Source: DATBSL01 sp964561785 (lineage in GTDB: Bacteria > Acidobacteriota > Vicinamibacteria > Fen-336). Taken from it: a DNA stretch of 64,000 nt. Below, one piece after another: positions 30,510-37,716 of the stretch. Where the stretch lies: assembly GCA_964561785.1 (NCBI GenBank), contig CAZLRF010000025.1:1-64000 (forward strand). Direction: 5' to 3'. Position 1 is the first letter of the stretch; every line of letters begins with the position of its first letter. Under the pieces are notes generated by a model. That model made no database searches, was not told where the DNA came from, and saw nothing but the letters and a program-made list of their open reading frames with translations. The translations under genes were made by a program, and so were the position numbers.

Positions 30510-32054
30510 GTGGCACCGCGCGCCGCCGGGATCCTCCTCCACCCCACGTCCCTCCCCGGCCCCCACGGGATCGGGGAGCTCGGTCCCGAGGCGACCGCGT
30601 TCCTCGACTTCCTGCAGGAGACGGGCCAGTCGGTCTGGCAGGTGCTGCCTCTCGGCCCCACCGGCTACGGCGACTCGCCGTACCAGTGCTTCTCCGCCTT
30701 TGCCGGCAACCCCCTCCTCGTCTCGCTCGACCGCCTGCGCGAGGAGGGCCTCGTCCCCGCCTCGGACCTCGCGAAGCGGCCGGCGTTCCCCGAGCGCGAG
30801 GTGGACTTCGGGGCGGTGATCGAGTGGAAGAGGCCGCTCATCGCGAAGGCCTTCGCCGCCTTCGAGAAGGGTGCGCCCCCGTCGCGCCGCGAGGAGCTCG
30901 CCGCCTTCGAGGCGAAGGAGGCCGCCTGGCTCGCGGACTTCACCCTCTTCATGGCCTTGAAGCGCGCGAACGGCGGCGGGGCCTGGAGCACGTGGGACCG
31001 CTCGCTCGTGACCCGGGACGAAGCCGCGCTCGCCGCCGCGCGGCGCAAGCTCGCGCGGGAGACCCGGGAGGTCGCGTTCGAGCAGTGGCTGTTCTTCGAG
31101 CAGTGGGGCCGGCTCCGGCGCCAGGCCCACGAGCGGGGCATCCGGATCCTGGGGGACATCCCGATCTTCGTCGCCCACGACAGCGCCGACGTCTGGGCCC
31201 ACCCCGAGATCTTCCACCTCGCGGCCGACGCTCGCCCCTCGTTCCAGGCCGGGGTCCCCCCCGACTACTTCTCGGCCACGGGGCAGCTCTGGGGCAACCC
31301 GCTCTACCGGTGGGACGCCCTCGCCCGCACCGGCTACGCCTGGTGGATCGACCGGTTCCGGGCGGTGCTCGCCCTCGTCGACCTCGTGCGGCTCGACCAC
31401 TTCCGGGGCTTCGAGGCGTACTGGGAGGTGGCGGGCGACGCGTCGACCGCGGTCGACGGGCGCTGGGTGGCGGGCCCGGGCGCGGCCTTCTTCGAGGCCC
31501 TGCGCGAGGCGCTCGGGGAGCTGCCGATCGTGGCCGAGGACCTCGGCGTCATCACCGCGCAGGTCGAGGCGCTGCGCGACCGCTTCGGCTTCCCGGGCAT
31601 GGCGATCCTGCAGTTCGCGTTCGGATCCGACGCCCACGCGAACGACTTCCTGCCCCACAACTACCCGCGCAACAAGGTCGTCTACACCGGCACCCACGAC
31701 AACGACACCGTGGTCGGGTGGTGGACGGCGGGGGTCGGGGACTCGACCCGCACCGCCGCCGAGGTCGAGCGCGAGCGCGAGCGGGCGCTCGCGTACTGCG
31801 GGGGCGACGGCAGCGCGATCCACCGCGACTTCGTGCGGACGCTCTTCGTGTCCCCGGCGGACACCGCGATCGTGCCCCTGCAGGACGTGCTCGGGGTCGG
31901 GGCCGAGGGGCGGATGAACCTTCCCGGCCGCCCCCACGGCAACTGGAGGTGGCGCTTCGCCGCCGCCGACCTGACGCCGGACGTGCGCCGCTTCCTGCTC
32001 ACGCTCACCGACGCCTCCGGCCGCCGGCCCGCGCCCCCCGCTCCCGCCCCCTAG
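30510..32054 (+). CDS. malQ: 4-alpha-glucanotransferase (amylomaltase, GH77)
   Basis: 514 aa from GTG 30510. The family opener GILLHPTSLPGPHGIGELG is followed by VWQVLPLGPTGYGDSPYQC. The nucleophile Asp is in LVRLDHFRGFEAYW (about 296), the acid/base Glu in VAEDLGVIT (about 343), and the third Asp in TGTHDNDT (about 397). It transfers glucan chains between maltodextrins in the cytosol. The next gene is a sugar carrier, and a secreted GH13 lies further on, giving a maltodextrin pathway. Confidence 0.95.
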   Translation: MAPRAAGILLHPTSLPGPHGIGELGPEATAFLDFLQETGQSVWQVLPLGPTGYGDSPYQCFSAFAGNPLLVSLDRLREEGLVPASDLAKRPAFPEREVDFGAVIEWKRPLIAKAFAAFEKGAPPSRREELAAFEAKEAAWLADFTLFMALKRANGGGAWSTWDRSLVTRDEAALAAARRKLARETREVAFEQWLFFEQWGRLRRQAHERGIRILGDIPIFVAHDSADVWAHPEIFHLAADARPSFQAGVPPDYFSATGQLWGNPLYRWDALARTGYAWWIDRFRAVLALVDLVRLDHFRGFEAYWEVAGDASTAVDGRWVAGPGAAFFEALREALGELPIVAEDLGVITAQVEALRDRFGFPGMAILQFAFGSDAHANDFLPHNYPRNKVVYTGTHDNDTVVGWWTAGVGDSTRTAAEVERERERALAYCGGDGSAIHRDFVRTLFVSPADTAIVPLQDVLGVGAEGRMNLPGRPHGNWRWRFAAADLTPDVRRFLLTLTDASGRRPAPPAPAP

Positions 32055-32083
32055 ACCGCCGGCTCCCGAGGAGGAGGCCGCAG

Positions 32084-33799
32084 ATGGAGAAGCCCCGGCT
32101 CAGCTTCTGGCAGATCTGGAACATGTCGTTCGGGTTCCTCGGCATCCAGTTCGGCTGGGGCCTGCAGATGGCGAACATGAGCGCCATCTACCAGTACCTC
32201 GGCGCGCGCGAGGACGAGATCCCGATCCTGTGGCTCGCCGCCCCTCTCACCGGCCTCGTCGTGCAGCCGATCATCGGCTACCTCTCGGACCGCACCTGGA
32301 ACCGCCTCGGCCGCCGCCGCCCCTACTTCCTCGGGGGCGCGATCGCGGCGAGCCTCGCGCTGCTCGCCATGCCGCGCTCGAGCGCGCTGTGGATGGCGGC
32401 GGGCCTGCTGTGGATCCTCGACGCCTCGGTCAACGTGAGCATGGAGCCGTTCCGGGCCTTCGTGGGCGACATGCTGCCCCACGACCAGAGGAAGACCGGC
32501 TTCGCGATGCAGAGCCTGCTCATCGGGGCGGGCGCGGTCCTCTCCTCGGCCCTTCCCTACGTGCTGACCCGGGGCTTCGGGGTGAGCGGGGAGTCGACGG
32601 TCGGCAGCGCCATCCCGCCCACCGTGCACGTGGCGTTCACGATCGGGGCCTTCGTCTTCTTCCTCGCCGTGCTCTACACGGTCCTCACCACGAGGGAGTA
32701 TCCGCCGGAGGACCTGGAGGCGTTCCGCCGCGCGCAGCGGGACAGCTCGGGCTGGTCCCACGCCTTCCGCGAGATCGTGCAGGGGATCGGCACGATGCCC
32801 GCTCCGATGCGCAAGCTCGCGGCGGTGCAGTTCTGCACGTGGTTCGGCCTGTTCTGCCTCTGGATCTACTTCGCCCCCGGCGTCGCCAAGCGCATCTTCG
32901 GCGGGACGCCGCTCGGCGTCGCGAACGCTTCCGTCGGGCTGGCCCTCGACGAGCCCGCGAACCGGCCGCTCCTCGACGCGGCGGCCGCGCTCGCCCGCGG
33001 CTACGAGGGGAGGAAGGCCGAGATCGCCCGGCAGGAGCCCCTCCCCGGGGAGGCGCGGGGCGGCGCGCTCGACGGCCTGCTCGCGATGCTCGGCCTCGCG
33101 GCCGCGCCTCCCGACCCCGGCGCCCGCGTCACCGCGGAGGACCTCGCGCTTCTCGCGGGGCGGGCCCTCGAGGCGCCCCCGCCGGCGTCCGAGGCCGACC
33201 GGGCGAACCCGCTGGTGCGCACGGTAGCCTCGGTTCTCGGCCAGGGCGGCCTCGCCCCCGGCCCGCCGGCGGAGGGCGACCGGCTCGCGGCGGCCTCGGC
33301 CGCGATCGTCGAGCGGCTCGCCGCGGCGCGGCGCTACCAGGAGGGCGTCTCGTGGGCCGGCGTCTGCTTCGCCGCCTACAACCTCGTGGCCTTCGGCTTC
33401 GCGTTCGTCCTGCTGTGGCTCGTGAGGAAGACCACCGCCCGCCGGATCCACGTGGCCTGCCTCGCCCTCGGCGGCCTCGGGCTCCTCTCGGTCCTCCTCG
33501 TGCGCTCGCCGAGCCTGCTGCTGCTCTCGATGGTTGGGGTGGGGGTGGCGTGGGCGAGCATCCTCGCGATGCCGTACGCGATGCTCTCGAACGCCCTGCC
33601 CGCGGCGAAGATGGGCTTCTACATGGGCGTCTTCAACTTCTTCATCGTGCTCCCCCAGATCCTCGCCTCGGTGGGCCTCGGCTTCGTGATGGAGCGCTGG
33701 CTCGGCAACGACGCGACGAAGGCTCTGCTCCTCGGCGGGGCGTCGATGCTCCTCGCCGCGCTGCTGACCCTGCGCGTGCGCGAGGAGGAGACGGAGTAG
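32084..33799 (+). CDS. SLC45-like MFS sugar transporter with a large loop insertion
   Basis: 571 aa, over 100 longer than its relatives. The N-terminus SFWQIWNMSFGFLGIQFGWGLQMANMSAIYQYLGA and PIIGYLSDRTWNRLGRRRPYF mark the bacterial SLC45-like disaccharide carriers found beside maltose genes. Between IFGGTPLG (about 275) and YQEGVSWAGVCFAAYN (about 416) there is a ~135-residue Ala/Glu/Asp-rich stretch where relatives have only some 15-20 residues, in a loop between helices in the second half. It probably imports maltose or maltodextrins for MalQ. Confidence 0.85.
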   Translation: MEKPRLSFWQIWNMSFGFLGIQFGWGLQMANMSAIYQYLGAREDEIPILWLAAPLTGLVVQPIIGYLSDRTWNRLGRRRPYFLGGAIAASLALLAMPRSSALWMAAGLLWILDASVNVSMEPFRAFVGDMLPHDQRKTGFAMQSLLIGAGAVLSSALPYVLTRGFGVSGESTVGSAIPPTVHVAFTIGAFVFFLAVLYTVLTTREYPPEDLEAFRRAQRDSSGWSHAFREIVQGIGTMPAPMRKLAAVQFCTWFGLFCLWIYFAPGVAKRIFGGTPLGVANASVGLALDEPANRPLLDAAAALARGYEGRKAEIARQEPLPGEARGGALDGLLAMLGLAAAPPDPGARVTAEDLALLAGRALEAPPPASEADRANPLVRTVASVLGQGGLAPGPPAEGDRLAAASAAIVERLAAARRYQEGVSWAGVCFAAYNLVAFGFAFVLLWLVRKTTARRIHVACLALGGLGLLSVLLVRSPSLLLLSMVGVGVAWASILAMPYAMLSNALPAAKMGFYMGVFNFFIVLPQILASVGLGFVMERWLGNDATKALLLGGASMLLAALLTLRVREEETE

Positions 33800-33806
33800 G
33801 CCCCGC

Positions 33807-34334
33807 TCAGCCCTCGACGACCAGGAAGTCGGCGGGGCGGGCGAGGACCGCGTCGCGCACCGCGCGGTCGACCCGGGCCGCCTCGCGTGCGTACTCGGCG
33901 TCGAGGTCGTCGTAGCGAGGCGGGCTCCACTCGGGGCGGCGGAAGCCGACCGCGCGCGCCCCGGTCTCCCCGGGGACGGACACGTGCCGCTTTATGGCCT
34001 CGTCGAGGATCGCCCGCGCCACCTCGAGCGAGAGCGCGCCGAGGGCCTCGCGCGCCTCCGCCGCCCGGCCGACCCCGTGGGTGGCGAAGTAGCCGGCGTG
34101 GCCCGAGTTCCGGACGGCGAGGTCGTACGTGGCGACGAGCCAGGCCGGGCGCTGGGCGAGCGAGAGCTCCGCATAGCCCCGCTCGACCAGGCGGGCGAGC
34201 ACGGCGCTCGCCACCCCGTCCGCATGGGCCTCGAGGCTGCGGCGGCTGGTCTTGAGGAGGGGGCGGGGGCGTGTCTCGGCGTCCGGGCTGCGGACGTCGA
34301 GGCCGAGGACCTTCTCGAGCCACCAGGGCAGCAC
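33807..34334 (-). CDS. DUF4375 (DMP19-like) protein
   Basis: 175 aa, no signal peptide. AHADGVASAVLARLVERGYAELSLAQRPAWLVATYDLAVRNSGHAGYFATHG followed by AREALGALSLEVARAIL resembles the DUF4375 fold, whose members share an NGGF/NSGH-type motif. Function unknown. It is alone on the minus strand between the sugar carrier and the secreted amylase-type gene. Confidence 0.65.
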   Translation of the reverse strand: MLPWWLEKVLGLDVRSPDAETRPRPLLKTSRRSLEAHADGVASAVLARLVERGYAELSLAQRPAWLVATYDLAVRNSGHAGYFATHGVGRAAEAREALGALSLEVARAILDEAIKRHVSVPGETGARAVGFRRPEWSPPRYDDLDAEYAREAARVDRAVRDAVLARPADFLVVEG

Positions 34335-34442
34335 CTGCTCCCGCGCCTCCCGCGCCGAACGCTAGCAGAAAACGCGGCCGCGCGGGTCGGCCGGGGCCCT
34401 GGGTTATGCTGGCCTCGCCACGAGGACAAGGGAGGCGTTCCC

Positions 34443-36317
34443 ATGAAGCGCTCGCTCGCCGCGGTCCTGCTCGCCTTCGCCGTCGCCGCGCCCGCCGTCG
34501 CCGTGCCCCCCGCCGTCGTCAAGGTCGAGCCGCCCTCGTGGTGGCCCGGCCACTCGATCGACCCGGTGCGGCTGCTCGTTCGAGGGCGGAACCTCCACGG
34601 GGCGCAGGTCGTGTCGGCGGGAGAGGGGCTCTCGACCGGCCTCCTCTCGGTGAACCCGGCGGGCACGTACGTCTTCCTCGACGTCCGCATCGACCCCGCG
34701 GCCGCGCCCGGCCCGCGCACGATCGTGCTGCGCACGGCGGGGGGGACCGCGGCCGTGCCGTTCGAGCTGCTCGCGCCCCTGCCGCGCGCGGGCCGGTTCC
34801 AGGGCTTCTCGCCGGACGACGCGATCTATCTCATCATGCCCGACCGCTTCGCGAACGGCGACGCCTCGAACGACGACCCCCCGCGCTCCCGGGGCCTCCT
34901 CGACCGGACGAAGGCGCGCTACTACCACGGGGGCGACCTGCGCGGCGTGATCGACCGCCTCCCGTACCTGCAGGACCTCGGGATCACCGCGATCTGGCTC
35001 AACCCCTGGTACGACAACGTCGACCACCTCAACCAGCGCGAGACCTACGACGGCCAGGCGATCACCGACTACCACGGCTACGGGGCGGTCGACTTCTACG
35101 CGGTCGACGAGCGCCTCGGCGACCTCGCCACGCTGCGCGAGCTGGTGGACGCGGCCCACGCCCGCGGGATCAAGGTGATCCAGGACCAGGTCGCGAACCA
35201 CACGGGGCCCTACCACCCCTGGGTCGCCGACCCCCCGACGCCCACCTGGTACAACGGCACGCAGGAGAAGCACCTCGCGAACACTTGGCAGACCTGGACG
35301 CTCCACGACCCGCACTCGACGCCCGAGATGCAGAAGGACACGCTCGAGGGCTGGTTCATCGACATCCTGCCCGACCTCGACCAGGACGACCCCGAGGTGG
35401 CGCGCTACCTCGTCCAGAACACCCTGTGGTGGATCGGGGTGAGCGGGATCGACGGGGTCCGGCAGGACACGCTGCCCTACGTCCCCCGCCGCTTCTGGCG
35501 GGAGTGGATGGCGGCGATCAAGAGGGAGCACCCCGACCTGCGGGTGGTGGGGGAGCTGTTCGACGCCGACCCCGCGCTCGTCTCGTTCTACCAGGGGGGC
35601 GCGCCGCGCTTGGACGGGATCGACTCGGGGATCGACACCCTCTTCGACTTCCCGCTGTACTTCGCGCTGCGCGAGGCCTTCGCGAGGGGCGGCTCGCTGC
35701 GAGACGTGGCGAAGGCGCTCGGTCGCGACCACCTCTACCCCGACGCCGCGCCGCTCGTGACCTTCCTCGGCCTGCACGACGTGCCCCGGTTCATGAGCGA
35801 GCCGGGGGCGAGCCTCGACGGCCTGCGCGCGGCGTTCACGTTCCTCGCCACCGCCCGGGGCACGCCGCTCGTCTACTACGGCGACGAGATCGCGATGCCG
35901 GGCGGCGGAGACCCCGACAACCGGCGGGACTTCCCGGGCGGGTGGAGGGAGGACCCGCGCAGCGCCTTCGAGAGGACGGGGCGGACGCCGGAGGAGGAGT
36001 CGGTCCACGCCCACGTGCGGACGCTCCTGCGCCTGCGGCAGCAGACGCCCGCGCTGCGGCGGGGGCGGATGGTGAACCTCCTCGTGCGCGACGACGCGTG
36101 GGTCTACGCCCGGGTCCACGAGGGCACCGCCGCGGTCGTGGCGCTCCACGTGGGGAAGCAGGCCGTGTCGCTCGACGTGCCCGCCACGGCTCTCTCTCTC
36201 CCCGAAGGCGCCCGGCTCGAGGATCGCCTCGCCTCCGGGGCGACCGCGCGCGTGGAGGGGGACACGCTCCGGCTCGCCCTGCCGGCCCGATCGTCCGCGG
36301 TCTTCCTCGCGCCCTGA
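34443..36317 (+). CDS. Secreted cyclomaltodextrinase/neopullulanase-type glycosidase, GH13
   Basis: 624 aa with a signal peptide (1-20). Residues ~24-115 form an Ig-like N-terminal domain (VKVEPPSWWPGHSIDPVRLLVRG), as in SusA-like enzymes. The barrel starts at DAIYLIMPDRFANGD. Catalytic residues: Asp about 341 in GIDGVRQDTLPYV, Glu about 370 in VVGELFDAD and Asp about 445 in LGLHDVPRF. A small beta domain ends the chain. It should cut cyclodextrins, pullulan or starch in the periplasm and feed the MFS carrier and MalQ. A TATGCT box is at 34405. Confidence 0.93.
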   Translation: MKRSLAAVLLAFAVAAPAVAVPPAVVKVEPPSWWPGHSIDPVRLLVRGRNLHGAQVVSAGEGLSTGLLSVNPAGTYVFLDVRIDPAAAPGPRTIVLRTAGGTAAVPFELLAPLPRAGRFQGFSPDDAIYLIMPDRFANGDASNDDPPRSRGLLDRTKARYYHGGDLRGVIDRLPYLQDLGITAIWLNPWYDNVDHLNQRETYDGQAITDYHGYGAVDFYAVDERLGDLATLRELVDAAHARGIKVIQDQVANHTGPYHPWVADPPTPTWYNGTQEKHLANTWQTWTLHDPHSTPEMQKDTLEGWFIDILPDLDQDDPEVARYLVQNTLWWIGVSGIDGVRQDTLPYVPRRFWREWMAAIKREHPDLRVVGELFDADPALVSFYQGGAPRLDGIDSGIDTLFDFPLYFALREAFARGGSLRDVAKALGRDHLYPDAAPLVTFLGLHDVPRFMSEPGASLDGLRAAFTFLATARGTPLVYYGDEIAMPGGGDPDNRRDFPGGWREDPRSAFERTGRTPEEESVHAHVRTLLRLRQQTPALRRGRMVNLLVRDDAWVYARVHEGTAAVVALHVGKQAVSLDVPATALSLPEGARLEDRLASGATARVEGDTLRLALPARSSAVFLAP

Positions 36318-36405
36318 GGGCAACGATCTCCTCGATTCCTCTGCTATCATCCATGAGCCTGCGTGATGGCTTGACTCCGGCTGGTCCGGGCAGGGGAAAG
36401 ACGGG

Positions 36406-37353
36406 ATGGAACTCTCGCAACTGCGCACGTTCCGGGTCGTCGCCGAGACCCTCAACTTCACCCGCGCCGCGGAGCGGCTCGGGCTGACCCAGTCCGCGGT
36501 CAGCCACCAGATCAAGTCGCTCGAGACCGAGCTCGGGGAGCCGCTGTTCATCCGGGCCAAGCGCGGGGTGAAGCTCTCGCCGGCGGGCCAGGCGGCGCTC
36601 GAGCACGCGGTGCGGCTGCTCGACGAGGCCGAGGCGCTGCGCGAACGGGTCTCGGGGGGCGAGCACTCCCCGGCGGGGCGCGTCCGCGCCGCGGCCGCGA
36701 CCCAGGCGATCGTCCACCTCTTCGCCCCCCTGTTCGAGCAGTTCATGCGGGCGCAGCCGCGGATCGACGTGTCGTTCCGCACGACGGCGAGCACCGACGA
36801 GACGATCGCCGACATCCTGAACGGGGCGGCCGACGTGGGCTTCGCCTCGCTGCCCGTGTTCTCGCCGGCGCTCAAGATCGAGAGCCTCTTCGAGGACGAG
36901 CTCCTCCTCGCGGTGGGGCACGGCCACCGGCTGTCGGGCAGGGCCGAGGCCACGATCGAGGACCTGCGCAAGGAGCGGCTCATCCTCTTCGAGCGAGGCG
37001 GCTCCATCCGGCGGGCGACCGACCAGTTCTTCAACAAGGTCGGCATCCAGCCCTCGCTGGCCCTCGAGTCGAACGACACCTCGTTCATCAAGCTCATGGT
37101 GGAGCGGGGGCTCGGGGTGTCGCTCCTCCCCGCCTGGGCGGTGCGCGACGAGGTGGCCTGGGGCTGGCTCTCGAAGCTGCGCATCGAGGGACACCGGCTC
37201 CGGCGGACGGTGGCGGTGATCTCGCTCGCGCGCTTCCAGCCGGCGGCGACGCGGGCGTTCCTCGAGTTCGTGCGCGAGCGCCGCGCCGAGCTGCAGCAGA
37301 TGGCCGAGGGCCACCCCCGGGGCGACGAGCTGAAGCCCGGCCGAAGAAAGTAG
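36406..37353 (+). CDS. LysR-family transcriptional regulator
   Basis: 315 aa. The helix-turn-helix is LRTFRVVAETLNFTRAAERL, then TQSAVSHQIKSLETELGEPLFIR, and the effector domain (about 90-300) has VRAAAATQAIVHLFAPLFEQF, DVGFASLPVF and VERGLGVSLLPAW. CysB/Cbl-like or general LTTR; the effector is unknown. A TATCAT box is at 36345-36350 and a purine-rich GGGGAAAGACGGG precedes the start. It follows the GH13 gene and precedes the cytochrome operon, either of which could be its target. Confidence 0.9.
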   Translation: MELSQLRTFRVVAETLNFTRAAERLGLTQSAVSHQIKSLETELGEPLFIRAKRGVKLSPAGQAALEHAVRLLDEAEALRERVSGGEHSPAGRVRAAAATQAIVHLFAPLFEQFMRAQPRIDVSFRTTASTDETIADILNGAADVGFASLPVFSPALKIESLFEDELLLAVGHGHRLSGRAEATIEDLRKERLILFERGGSIRRATDQFFNKVGIQPSLALESNDTSFIKLMVERGLGVSLLPAWAVRDEVAWGWLSKLRIEGHRLRRTVAVISLARFQPAATRAFLEFVRERRAELQQMAEGHPRGDELKPGRRK

Positions 37354-37489
37354 CCGGCGCCTCCGGATTGCCGGATCGACGCCGTTCGATTCGTTGAATC
37401 CTGCCCGAGGGATCGAGGCGCCTCGCAGGGGCGCGTAGAACTTAAGGGTCCGCAGATGCCTCGGCAGCGCAGCCCCTTGGGTGGCGTCG

Positions 37490-37508
37490 GCCCATAGGCC
37501 CTATGGGC
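37490..37508. promoter_or_regulatory. Palindrome, candidate activator site
   Basis: Perfect dyad GCCCATAG-GCC-CTATGGGC, centred about 67 bp upstream of the start predicted from the sigma-54 promoter. Its form and place suit an enhancer-binding protein. Confidence 0.45.
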
Positions 37509-37539
37509 TGCGGGTGGGTGGACGGTACGAGGCACGTTC

Positions 37540-37555
37540 GGGCACGCCGTTTGCC
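37540..37555 (+). promoter_or_regulatory. Sigma-54 (RpoN) promoter candidate of the cytochrome-ASPIC operon
   Basis: GGGCACG-CCGT-TTGCC: the invariant GG (37541-37542) and GC (37553-37554) are separated by exactly ten bases, and the sequence matches the TGGCACG-N4-TTGCW consensus except for the first T and the last W. The predicted start is near 37566, giving a ~150-base leader. Confidence 0.6.
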
Positions 37556-37598
37556 ATTCTCCCTGATGCGCTCGGCCGGTCCCAGGTTTCGTGGACGG

Positions 37599-37633
37599 CA
37601 CCGGTGCGCCGCTCGGATGCCGGCGCACCGGTG
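37599..37633 (+). promoter_or_regulatory. Leader hairpin of the cytochrome mRNA
   Basis: Perfect 13-bp stem CACCGGTGCGCCG / CGGCGCACCGGTG with a 9-base loop, 33 bases into the predicted leader. It may stabilise the mRNA or attenuate transcription. Confidence 0.5.
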
Positions 37634-37716
37634 GGCACGACTCCTGGGGTGCCGGCCGAGCGTCTGTGCCTGGCGGCCCTCCCCTCGGAGGGGGCGGCCC
37701 CGAGCGGGGGAGGGAG

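Larger units (their letters stand above)
37354..37716 (+). other. 363-bp intergenic region with regulatory dyads, no gene seen
   Basis: No convincing coding frame or tRNA. Contents in order: a long-range dyad GGCGCCTC / GAGGCGCC (37356-37422) that may end the lysR transcript; a palindrome at 37490-37508; a sigma-54-type promoter at 37540-37555; a 13-bp hairpin at 37599-37633; and a GGGAGGGAG ribosome-binding site just before the cytochrome ATG at 37717. Confidence 0.7.

Noticed and set aside
37380..37400. A tRNA T-loop-like GTTCGATTC
   Set aside because: Flanking bases do not form the T stem and no acceptor or anticodon arm is present.
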